In this document: positions 1 through 4,582 of the stretch, piece after piece | Numbering within the stretch: position 1 is the first letter of the stretch | Layout of the letters: each line of letters starts with the position of its first letter | DNA from: an uncultured Eggerthellaceae bacterium | GTDB lineage: Bacteria > Actinomycetota > Coriobacteriia > Coriobacteriales > Eggerthellaceae | Direction: 5' to 3' | Length of the DNA stretch: 5,189 bases | Assembly: GCA_934648845.1 (NCBI GenBank) | Contig: CAKUFS010000057.1 | Coordinates: 1-5,189 of the forward strand | The notes under the pieces: generated by a model | Database searches by the model: none | The model's input: only the letters and a program-made list of their open reading frames with translations | Told to the model about the DNA's origin: nothing | Made by a program: the position numbers and the translations under genes

Positions 1-1020
1 GATGCAATTGCGGCGGCGCGCTTGCTTGTTGAGCCACTGGGTTGCGCCGATGGTCTGGATGAATTCGAGCAAACATATGCTCTTCTGTGCGCACGCGGCC
101 TGCGTGAGCGCATCATGATTGATTTTTCCGTCATGAGTTCGTTTGATTACTACACGGGCGTGGTGTTTGAGGCGTACGCGCCTCAGATTGGAACGTCGCT
201 GGGGAGCGGTGGCCGCTACGATCACATGCTGGCGGCGTACGGGCAGGATCGTCCCGCTGCTGGCTTTGCCTTCTACCTGGAGCAAGTCATGACAGCGCGC
301 GAGCTTCAGCGTGAAGGGGAAGGGGAAGGCGTTGCAGTCCCCGCTGCAGCTCCCGCTCGCCCCCTGCGCGTGGCCGTGCCCAAGGGCTCGCTCAATTCCG
401 ATTCTATCGCCGCTTTGCAGCGTGCAGGCCTTGACACCACGGGGCTGGAACACCCCGGGCGTCTGCTGCGCATTAGCAATCCGGGCGTGGAATACATCAT
501 CGTGCGTCCGTCGGATGCACCCGTTATGGTGAGCTTGGGCGCTGCCGATTGCGGTATTTGTGGTAAAGACTCCCTGATAGAGGCCGATGTCGATGTTGTG
601 GAGCTGGTTGACCTAACGTTTGGCGCGTGCCGTTTCGTGGTGGCAGAGCCCGCTTTGGCCGCCGGTGTTGCCGAAGAGCGCTACCAGCGCTTGGGGACGT
701 TTCGCGTGGCAACGAAGTATCCGCGCATCGCGCGCGACTTCTACGCGAAGCGCGGCATGCAGGTGGAAATCGTGAAACTTCAGGGAAATATCGAACTGGC
801 GCCGCTCACGGGCATTGCCGAGCGTATTATCGATATTACCGCCACGGGAACCACGTTGCGCGAGAATAACCTGGTCATTGTCGATGAGGTGTGCGCATCA
901 ACGGCGCGTTTCTTTGTCAATGTGTGTTCGTTTCGCACGGATTCGCGCGTGGCGCAGCTGGCGCAGAACATGAGCGAAACCATTGGCGAAGCAACGGTGA
1001 TTGCGGGTTCAAGCAATTAG
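1..1020 (+). CDS. hisZG: HisZ-HisG fusion: ATP phosphoribosyltransferase regulatory and catalytic subunits in one chain (5' partial)
   Basis: The frame is open from base 1, so the true start lies upstream; the TTG at 22 is only an internal codon. Numbering from base 1, residues 1-100 are the C-terminal part of a HisZ/HisRS-like class II catalytic fold, with FDYYTGVVFEAY (49-60), GSGGRYD (69-75) and a motif-3-like GFAFYLEQV (88-96). In that last block the aminoacyl-tRNA synthetase arginine is replaced by Gln, and no anticodon-binding domain follows, so this is HisZ and not HisS. A Glu/Gly then Ala/Pro linker (about 102-120) leads into a complete short-form HisG (about 121-339): VPKGSL, GKDSLIE, KLQGNIELAPL, and the PRPP-binding block DITATGTTLRENNL (278-291). 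HisG condenses ATP with PRPP to phosphoribosyl-ATP, the committed step; short-form HisG needs HisZ for activity and histidine feedback. No stop, and no well-placed start with a ribosome site, separates the domains. Identity is very sure; the two-domain fusion is read directly. Confidence 0.93.
   Translation, partial: DAIAAARLLVEPLGCADGLDEFEQTYALLCARGLRERIMIDFSVMSSFDYYTGVVFEAYAPQIGTSLGSGGRYDHMLAAYGQDRPAAGFAFYLEQVMTARELQREGEGEGVAVPAAAPARPLRVAVPKGSLNSDSIAALQRAGLDTTGLEHPGRLLRISNPGVEYIIVRPSDAPVMVSLGAADCGICGKDSLIEADVDVVELVDLTFGACRFVVAEPALAAGVAEERYQRLGTFRVATKYPRIARDFYAKRGMQVEIVKLQGNIELAPLTGIAERIIDITATGTTLRENNLVIVDEVCASTARFFVNVCSFRTDSRVAQLAQNMSETIGEATVIAGSSN
313..330 (+). repeat. Three tandem GAAGGG hexamers in the HisZ-HisG linker
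   Basis: Three in-frame copies of GAAGGG (the last is GAAGGC) encode Glu-Gly-Glu-Gly-Glu-Gly at the start of the linker between the HisZ and HisG domains. Gain or loss of a unit would change linker length by two residues and leave the frame intact. The tract is Shine-Dalgarno-like, but the nearest in-frame alternative starts (CTG 364, GTG 370, GTG 376) are over 30 nt away and already inside the first HisG strand. Internal initiation is therefore unlikely. Confidence 0.85.
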
Positions 1021-1092
1021 GGTTTGGATGTTGGCGCACTTGTCTTGCAAGAGGTCGGTTGCGTTCGTTTGTCAAGAAAACGGGCGTGCGCA

Positions 1093-1107
1093 GGCGAAGG
1101 AGTCGCC
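1093..1107 (+). other. Hairpin GGCGA-N5-TCGCC in the hisG-hisD spacer
   Basis: A perfect 5-bp inverted repeat has a 5-nt AGGAG loop. The loop is itself Shine-Dalgarno-like, but no suitable start follows. No T tract lies downstream, so it is not a canonical terminator. Short GC-rich stems are common by chance at this composition. Confidence 0.35.
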
Positions 1108-1248
1108 GTGATCCGTTGAATGGAATCATGGACGGCACGCGGACATCCAGGGGCGGTATGCGGCAGCATCGCGGCAAAACCGCTAACACTCGCAAGGCAG
1201 GCGGCGGCATCCAAGCCGTCCGCGCTGGCTACATGAAACGGTAACAGG

Positions 1249-1262
1249 CCGCTGAGCAGCGG
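1249..1262 (+). promoter_or_regulatory. Hairpin just upstream of the hisD ribosome site
   Basis: A perfect 5-bp stem CCGCT/AGCGG with a GAGC loop ends 8 nt before the hisD Shine-Dalgarno sequence. Its position could affect access to the ribosome site or stabilise a processed 5' end. That role is inference; only the inverted repeat is seen. Confidence 0.35.
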
Positions 1263-1270
1263 ATACGATA

Positions 1271-1277
1271 GAGGAGG
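1271..1277 (+). promoter_or_regulatory. hisD ribosome binding site
   Basis: GAGGAGG lies 7 nt before the ATG at 1285, a near-perfect match to the anti-Shine-Dalgarno sequence at good spacing. It fixes the hisD start. In-frame upstream sequence reaches a TGA at 1234-1236 with no competing start of similar quality. Confidence 0.92.
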
Positions 1278-1284
1278 AACTATC

Positions 1285-2586
1285 ATGCGCAGAATCATTC
1301 TGCAAGAAGGCGAGAATCTGAAGGAATCAGATCTTTCCCGCAAGGGCGCGTTTAACGCGCAGGCCATGGCATCGGCCACGGCCATCATCGAGGACGTGCG
1401 TGCACGCGGCGATGAAGCGCTGCGCGAGTACACCGCAAAGTTCGACGGCGTTGAGATCGAAGACTTCCGCGTAAGCCAGGCTGCCATTGACGAAGCTGTG
1501 GCGAAATGCGACCCCCATGTGGCGGAGTGCCTGGAGCATGCTGCGTCTCAGATTCGTGAGTTCCATGAGCGCCAGGTGAAGCAGAGCTGGTTCGAGGAGC
1601 GCGAAAACGGCGCGTTTGTGGGCACGAAGTACACTCCGCTTGATTCTGTGGGCATCTATGTTCCCGGTGGTCGCGCGCTGTATCCGTCGTCGTTGCTGAT
1701 GAACGCGTTGCCGGCATCGGTAGCGGGCGTGAAGCGCATTGTATGCTGCACGCCTCCCACGAAGGATGGCTCGCTTGACCCTGCTATTCTGAAAGCGGCA
1801 CAGCTGTGCGGCATCTCCGAGATTTACACGGTGGGCGGCTCTCAGGCTATCGGCGCGCTGGCGTATGGTACGCAGACCATTGCACCCGTGTGCAAGGTAA
1901 CGGGTCCGGGTAACGCGTTTGTTGCCGCTGCGAAGAAGATTGTGTCGGGCGATTGCGGCATTGATATGATTGCCGGTCCGTCCGAAGTGTGCGTTGTGGC
2001 CGATGAATCGGCCGACCCTATGTTGGTGGCCATTGACCTTATGGCGCAGGCCGAACATGACCCGTTGGCAACATGCTACCTGGTAACTACGAGCGAATCG
2101 TACGTTGAACAGGTGGAACGATGGATTGACAAGCACATGCAGGAAAGCACGCGCGCAGAAATCACCACGGCATCGCTGAACGACCACGGCACGGTGGTGG
2201 TGTGTCCCAACATGGCAACGGCGCTTGAGGCCGTCAACGTCATTGCTCCCGAGCATTTGGAGCTGCACTTCGAAGGTGCCATGAACAGGCTGGGCGCGGT
2301 ACGCAACGCCGGCGCGATTTTCGTGGGCGAATGGACGGCGGAAGCCGTGGGCGATTACGTTGCCGGTCCGAATCACACGCTTCCCACGGGCGGCACGGCG
2401 CGCTTCTCCAGCCCGCTTTCCGTGGACGATTTCGTGAAGAAGTCGAGCGTTATCTGCTATTCTGCGGAAGCGCTGGCAAGCGATGCCGACGCCGTTATCA
2501 CCATTGCGCATCACGAGGGCTTGTGGGCGCATGCACACAGCGTTGAGCTGCGCAAAGAGATCATCGACGGCAAGGCGCGGGCGTAA
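1285..2586 (+). CDS. hisD: Histidinol dehydrogenase HisD
   Basis: Cytoplasmic zinc enzyme that carries out the last two steps of the pathway, oxidising L-histidinol through histidinal to L-histidine with two NAD+. The 433 residues match the usual family length and appear complete. Visible family blocks are GIYVPGGRALYPSS (123-136), VTGPGNAFV (205-213) and AGPSEV (230-235). The expected zinc ligands, by comparison with the E. coli enzyme, are Gln255 and His258 (QAEHD), Asp357 (GDY) and His416. The catalytic Glu323-His324 pair (PEHLELH), His364 (GPNHTLPT) and Glu411 are also in place, with offsets of 3-4 from E. coli numbering. All key residues are present, so it should be active. It starts at ATG 1285 behind a strong ribosome site. 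It is flanked by unusually long spacers on both sides, which may give it separate expression control. HisD identity is essentially certain. Confidence 0.98.
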   Translation: MRRIILQEGENLKESDLSRKGAFNAQAMASATAIIEDVRARGDEALREYTAKFDGVEIEDFRVSQAAIDEAVAKCDPHVAECLEHAASQIREFHERQVKQSWFEERENGAFVGTKYTPLDSVGIYVPGGRALYPSSLLMNALPASVAGVKRIVCCTPPTKDGSLDPAILKAAQLCGISEIYTVGGSQAIGALAYGTQTIAPVCKVTGPGNAFVAAAKKIVSGDCGIDMIAGPSEVCVVADESADPMLVAIDLMAQAEHDPLATCYLVTTSESYVEQVERWIDKHMQESTRAEITTASLNDHGTVVVCPNMATALEAVNVIAPEHLELHFEGAMNRLGAVRNAGAIFVGEWTAEAVGDYVAGPNHTLPTGGTARFSSPLSVDDFVKKSSVICYSAEALASDADAVITIAHHEGLWAHAHSVELRKEIIDGKARA

Positions 2587-2597
2587 GAGAAGGCGCG

Positions 2598-2620
2598 CTG
2601 CTGCAGTGCTACCGCAGCAG
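2598..2620 (+). terminator. Stem-loop after hisD, possible processing or attenuation site
   Basis: CTGCTGC (2598-2604) pairs perfectly with GCAGCAG (2614-2620) around a 9-nt loop, starting 12 nt after the hisD stop. A further GT/AC pair could form in the loop. No T run follows, so a classical Rho-independent terminator is not supported. It could be an mRNA-stabilising or weak attenuating structure, or chance within CAG-rich sequence. Confidence 0.3.
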
Positions 2621-2672
2621 GTGCGGCGCCGCGACAGGCGAAGGTGCGGAAGCGGGCGTAGGCGTGCTTGCA

Positions 2673-2743
2673 GCAGCAGGCATGGCGTGCCAGCAACCGA
2701 AGCTGCGCCGCAACAACTGGTGTGGTGCAGCAGGCGTGCCAGC
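2673..2743 (+). repeat. Imperfect direct repeat in the hisD-hisC spacer
   Basis: GCAGCAGGCGTGCCAGC at 2727-2743 recurs at 2673-2694 with a 5-base insertion (CATGG) after GCAGCAGG. The starts are 54 bases apart. Copy 1 contains its own small inverted repeat (GGCA/TGCC, 2679-2691). The repeat is seen directly; its meaning is unknown. Confidence 0.6.
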
Positions 2744-2890
2744 TGGGGTATTTCACAGGCGGCATTGTTCGTCGGAGTGCCGAGCGCAGGCATAAGTTGT
2801 GTTCCGTCGCGCCTTGTTTGGTGAGAGCCAGCGCGGGTTTTAGCGGGGCGATCCACTTGGGGTATGCGCAGGCGCAGGCGTTTTGTTTGT

Positions 2891-2897
2891 AAGGAAG
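2891..2897 (+). promoter_or_regulatory. hisC ribosome binding site
   Basis: AAGGAAG lies just before the ATG at 2902. An in-frame TGA at 2899-2901 sits directly against this ATG, so the start cannot lie upstream. Confidence 0.85.
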
Positions 2898-2901
2898 TTG
2901 A

Positions 2902-3972
2902 ATGAAAAGTGTAGTGAAAACGGTCCCCCAGCTTGATGGTTTGGAGCCTTACGACCCGAAATATTTGCCGGCCGAGGCGCTGCTTTCCGCGAACGAAAGC
3001 CCGTACGACATTTCGCCCGAGCTGCGTGTGGAAATTGCCCAGGCGGTTGCTGCGGTGCCGTTCAATCGGTACCCCGACCCGTTGGCGAATGAGCTGCGCG
3101 ACATGATTGCGCAAGCGAATGGACTCACGCGTGACCAGGTACTTTTGGGAAACGGCGGTGATGAACTGCTGTTCGATGTGGCGCTGGCATATGGGTGTGC
3201 GGGCCGTAAGATGATCAATATCACGCCCACGTTTTCCGTGTATGCGCTCAATGCGCGCTTGAATAACACGGAAGTCGTTGATATTCCGCGTAGGGCCGAC
3301 CTTTCCATTGACGAGGAAGCGGTGCTGGCGCGCGCGGCGGAAGGTGATATTTCGTATATCGTGGTGACCAGCCCAAATAATCCCACGGGCGCGGTTGCTT
3401 CCCATGATTTCGTGGAACGGCTGCTCAATGCAACGGATGCGTTGGTGCTTCTTGACGAGGCGTACGGCGAATTTTCCGGCGAAACATGCCTTGACCTGCT
3501 GAAACAGCATGAGAACCTTCTCATTCTGCACACGTTCTCCAAGGCGTATTCGCTGGCGGGCGTGCGCTTGGGCTATCTTTTAGGCTCGGCAGCGGTCATT
3601 CGCGAGTTCATCAAGTTCCGTCAGCCGTATTCGGTGGATGCGGTGTCGCAGGCAATCGCGAAAGTGGTCTACGCGCATCGCGACGAGTTTCTGGAGAATG
3701 CGCGCGAGCTGGCGCAGGCGGCGCAGGATTTGGCTGCGGCGCTGGGCGAGGTGCCCCAAGTACAGGCAGTGTATCCAACGGATGCAAATTTCGTGCTGTT
3801 CAAAGTGGGGCGTGCGGATTTAGTGTGGCAAATGCTCTATGACCAGGGCGTTTTAGTGCGCGATTTTTCGCGATGCCCGGGAATCGAGGGCTGCTTGCGC
3901 GTGACAGCGGGCACGCCAGAGGAAAACCAGAAGTTTTTGGACGCGCTTGAGAATGCGCTGCGGGCGCGATAG
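2902..3972 (+). CDS. hisC: Histidinol-phosphate aminotransferase HisC
   Basis: PLP-dependent fold-type I aminotransferase that converts imidazole acetol phosphate and glutamate to histidinol phosphate and 2-oxoglutarate. At 356 residues it is a full-length HisC. The N-terminal NESPYD (31-36) and RYPDP (56-60) fit the substrate-contact region. GNGGDELL (83-90) forms the cofactor phosphate-binding turn. SPNNPTG (157-163) holds the Asn that contacts the pyridoxal ring, and DEAYGEF (185-191) holds the Asp and Tyr of the cofactor site. TFSKAYSLAGVRLGY (211-225) carries Lys214, the Schiff-base lysine, and Arg222. The C-terminal LRVTAGTPEEN (332-342) carries the substrate carboxylate Arg. Related aromatic aminotransferases share the fold, but the his operon context and these motifs settle HisC. 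hisB follows after 22 nt, so the two are probably co-transcribed. Confidence 0.97.
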   Translation: MKSVVKTVPQLDGLEPYDPKYLPAEALLSANESPYDISPELRVEIAQAVAAVPFNRYPDPLANELRDMIAQANGLTRDQVLLGNGGDELLFDVALAYGCAGRKMINITPTFSVYALNARLNNTEVVDIPRRADLSIDEEAVLARAAEGDISYIVVTSPNNPTGAVASHDFVERLLNATDALVLLDEAYGEFSGETCLDLLKQHENLLILHTFSKAYSLAGVRLGYLLGSAAVIREFIKFRQPYSVDAVSQAIAKVVYAHRDEFLENARELAQAAQDLAAALGEVPQVQAVYPTDANFVLFKVGRADLVWQMLYDQGVLVRDFSRCPGIEGCLRVTAGTPEENQKFLDALENALRAR

Positions 3973-3975
3973 CGC
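3964..3975 (+). other. Small stem-loop over the hisC stop codon
   Basis: GCGC-GATA-GCGC is a perfect 4-bp stem with a 4-nt loop that contains the first bases of the hisC TAG stop. It lies just upstream of the hisB ribosome site. It may modulate coupling between hisC and hisB, but it is short and could be chance. Confidence 0.25.
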
Positions 3976-3983
3976 GAAATCAT

Positions 3984-3989
3984 AAGGAG
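3984..3989 (+). promoter_or_regulatory. hisB ribosome binding site
   Basis: AAGGAG is 5 nt before the ATG at 3995. An in-frame TAA at 3983-3985 overlaps it, so the ATG at 3995 is the earliest possible start in this frame. Confidence 0.9.
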
Positions 3990-3994
3990 AAAAC

Positions 3995-4582
3995 ATGCGT
4001 ACAGCACAAATTTCACGCACGACGAAGGAGACCGACATTCAGGTTGAAATCAATCTGGACGGCACGGGTCAAACCGATATCCAGACAGGCGTTGCGTTTT
4101 TCGACCACATGCTTGATGCGTTTGGTCGCCACGGTCTGTTTGATCTGAACGTGCGCTGCAAAGGCGATATCGAAGTCGACGCCCACCACACGGTAGAGGA
4201 TTGCGGCATTGTATTGGGCCAGGCTATTGCGCAGGCGCTCGGTGACAAGCGCGGCATTACCCGTTATGCGTCCATTACGCTGCCCATGGACGAAACGCTT
4301 GTGTTGGCTGCTGTTGACATTTCCGGGCGCGGCGCGGCGTACGTTGATTTGGACATCCCCGCCCAGAAAGTGGGGGATTTCGATACGGAGCTGGGCGCGG
4401 AATTTTTCATTGCGCTTGCCGCGAATGCGGGCATCACGCTGCATGTGCGTCAGCTGGCGGGCGGAAACTCGCACCATATTCTGGAGGCAAGCTTCAAGGC
4501 TGTGACCAGGGCGTTAAGTGCTGCGGTTGCCGTTGATGCGCGCATTGCCGATCAGCTGCCGTCCACGAAAGGCGCGCTGTAA
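3995..4582 (+). CDS. hisB: Imidazoleglycerol-phosphate dehydratase HisB (monofunctional)
   Basis: Mn-dependent dehydratase that converts imidazole glycerol phosphate to imidazole acetol phosphate, the substrate of HisC encoded next door. Its 195 residues match the monofunctional family. FFDHMLDAFGRHG (35-47) and DAHHTVEDCG (62-71) carry metal-binding His and Glu residues. A second His-His-x-x-Glu cluster, GGNSHHILEASFK (156-168), supplies the rest of the metal site together with a conserved Lys. The protein lacks the N-terminal HAD phosphatase domain found in the bifunctional enterobacterial HisB, so histidinol phosphate must be dephosphorylated by another enzyme not seen here. It is spaced 22 nt from hisC, and its TAA stop shares one base with the hisH ATG, which implies translational coupling. 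Identity is essentially certain. Confidence 0.98.
   Translation: MRTAQISRTTKETDIQVEINLDGTGQTDIQTGVAFFDHMLDAFGRHGLFDLNVRCKGDIEVDAHHTVEDCGIVLGQAIAQALGDKRGITRYASITLPMDETLVLAAVDISGRGAAYVDLDIPAQKVGDFDTELGAEFFIALAANAGITLHVRQLAGGNSHHILEASFKAVTRALSAAVAVDARIADQLPSTKGAL
4568..4572 (+). promoter_or_regulatory. Weak ribosome binding site of hisH, inside hisB
   Basis: AAAGG lies 9 nt before the hisH ATG, within the end of hisB. The match is modest. With the TAATG stop-start overlap at 4580-4584, hisH translation is probably supported by ribosomes ending hisB. Confidence 0.55.

Larger units (their letters stand above)
1021..1284 (+). other. 264-nt hisG-hisD spacer, no gene seen
   Basis: No convincing coding region lies here: short open frames have no ribosome site and no recognisable product. 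The spacer can form several small hairpins: GGCGA/TCGCC at 1093-1107, GCGG/CCGC at 1171-1183, AGCC/GGCT at 1214-1230 and CCGCT/AGCGG at 1249-1262. None is followed by a T run, so no standard intrinsic terminator is visible. I see no tRNA, no His-rich leader peptide and no clear sigma-70-type promoter. It may be a structured mRNA leader for hisD or simply non-conserved filler. Confidence 0.6.
2587..2901 (+). other. 315-nt hisD-hisC spacer with repeats, no gene seen
   Basis: No supported gene lies here. In the hisD/hisC frame the stretch holds a TAG at 2659-2661 and then an Ala/Gln/Arg-rich open stretch, from about 2662, that ends at TAA 2890-2892. That stretch has no ribosome site and resembles no protein I know. 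The spacer contains a 7-bp stem right after hisD (2598-2620), a 10-bp palindrome GCGGCGCCGC (2623-2632) and an imperfect direct repeat (2673-2694 and 2727-2743). Short copies of the hisD 3' end also recur: AAGGCGCG at 2572 and 2590, GCGGGCGTA at 2577 and 2652. The pattern suggests growth by local duplication, or a decayed sequence. No clear promoter or T-tailed terminator is visible. Confidence 0.6.

Noticed and set aside
49..288. The N-terminal domain as histidyl-tRNA synthetase (HisS)
   Set aside because: The motif-3-like block has Gln where the synthetase has Arg (LEQV instead of LERL), there is no anticodon-binding domain, and the chain passes directly into HisG.
1069..1075. TTGTCAA in the hisG-hisD spacer, the same heptamer as at the right end of the window
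   Set aside because: A single heptamer is expected by chance in about 5 kb of two-strand sequence, and the flanks share nothing with 5154-5189.
1149..1163. Sequence AGGGGCGGTATGCGG resembling a T-box core
   Set aside because: The essential UGGN that pairs with the tRNA acceptor end is absent, and no stem I with AG bulge or T-tailed terminator is visible. I treat it as a chance GC-rich similarity.
1241..1269. Promoter-like pair GTAACA and TACGAT with 17-bp spacing before hisD
   Set aside because: Each box matches consensus at only 4 of 6 positions, and the implied transcript start would fall inside the hisD ribosome site, removing it.
2623..2632. GCGGCGCCGC palindrome as an operator
   Set aside because: A 10-bp GC-only palindrome is weak evidence in GC-rich DNA; there is no second copy or promoter nearby.
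2668..2892. A 74-codon open frame in the hisD-hisC spacer
   Set aside because: No ribosome site, no recognisable protein, and Gln/Ala/Arg content expected of random GC-rich sequence.
1327..3531. A 734-codon open frame on the minus strand across hisD, the spacer and hisC
   Set aside because: It is in codon register with hisD and hisC; antisense stops there would need sense TTA, CTA or TCA codons, which are rare in this GC-rich sequence. The translation is Arg/His-rich with no family features, so it is a shadow of codon bias.
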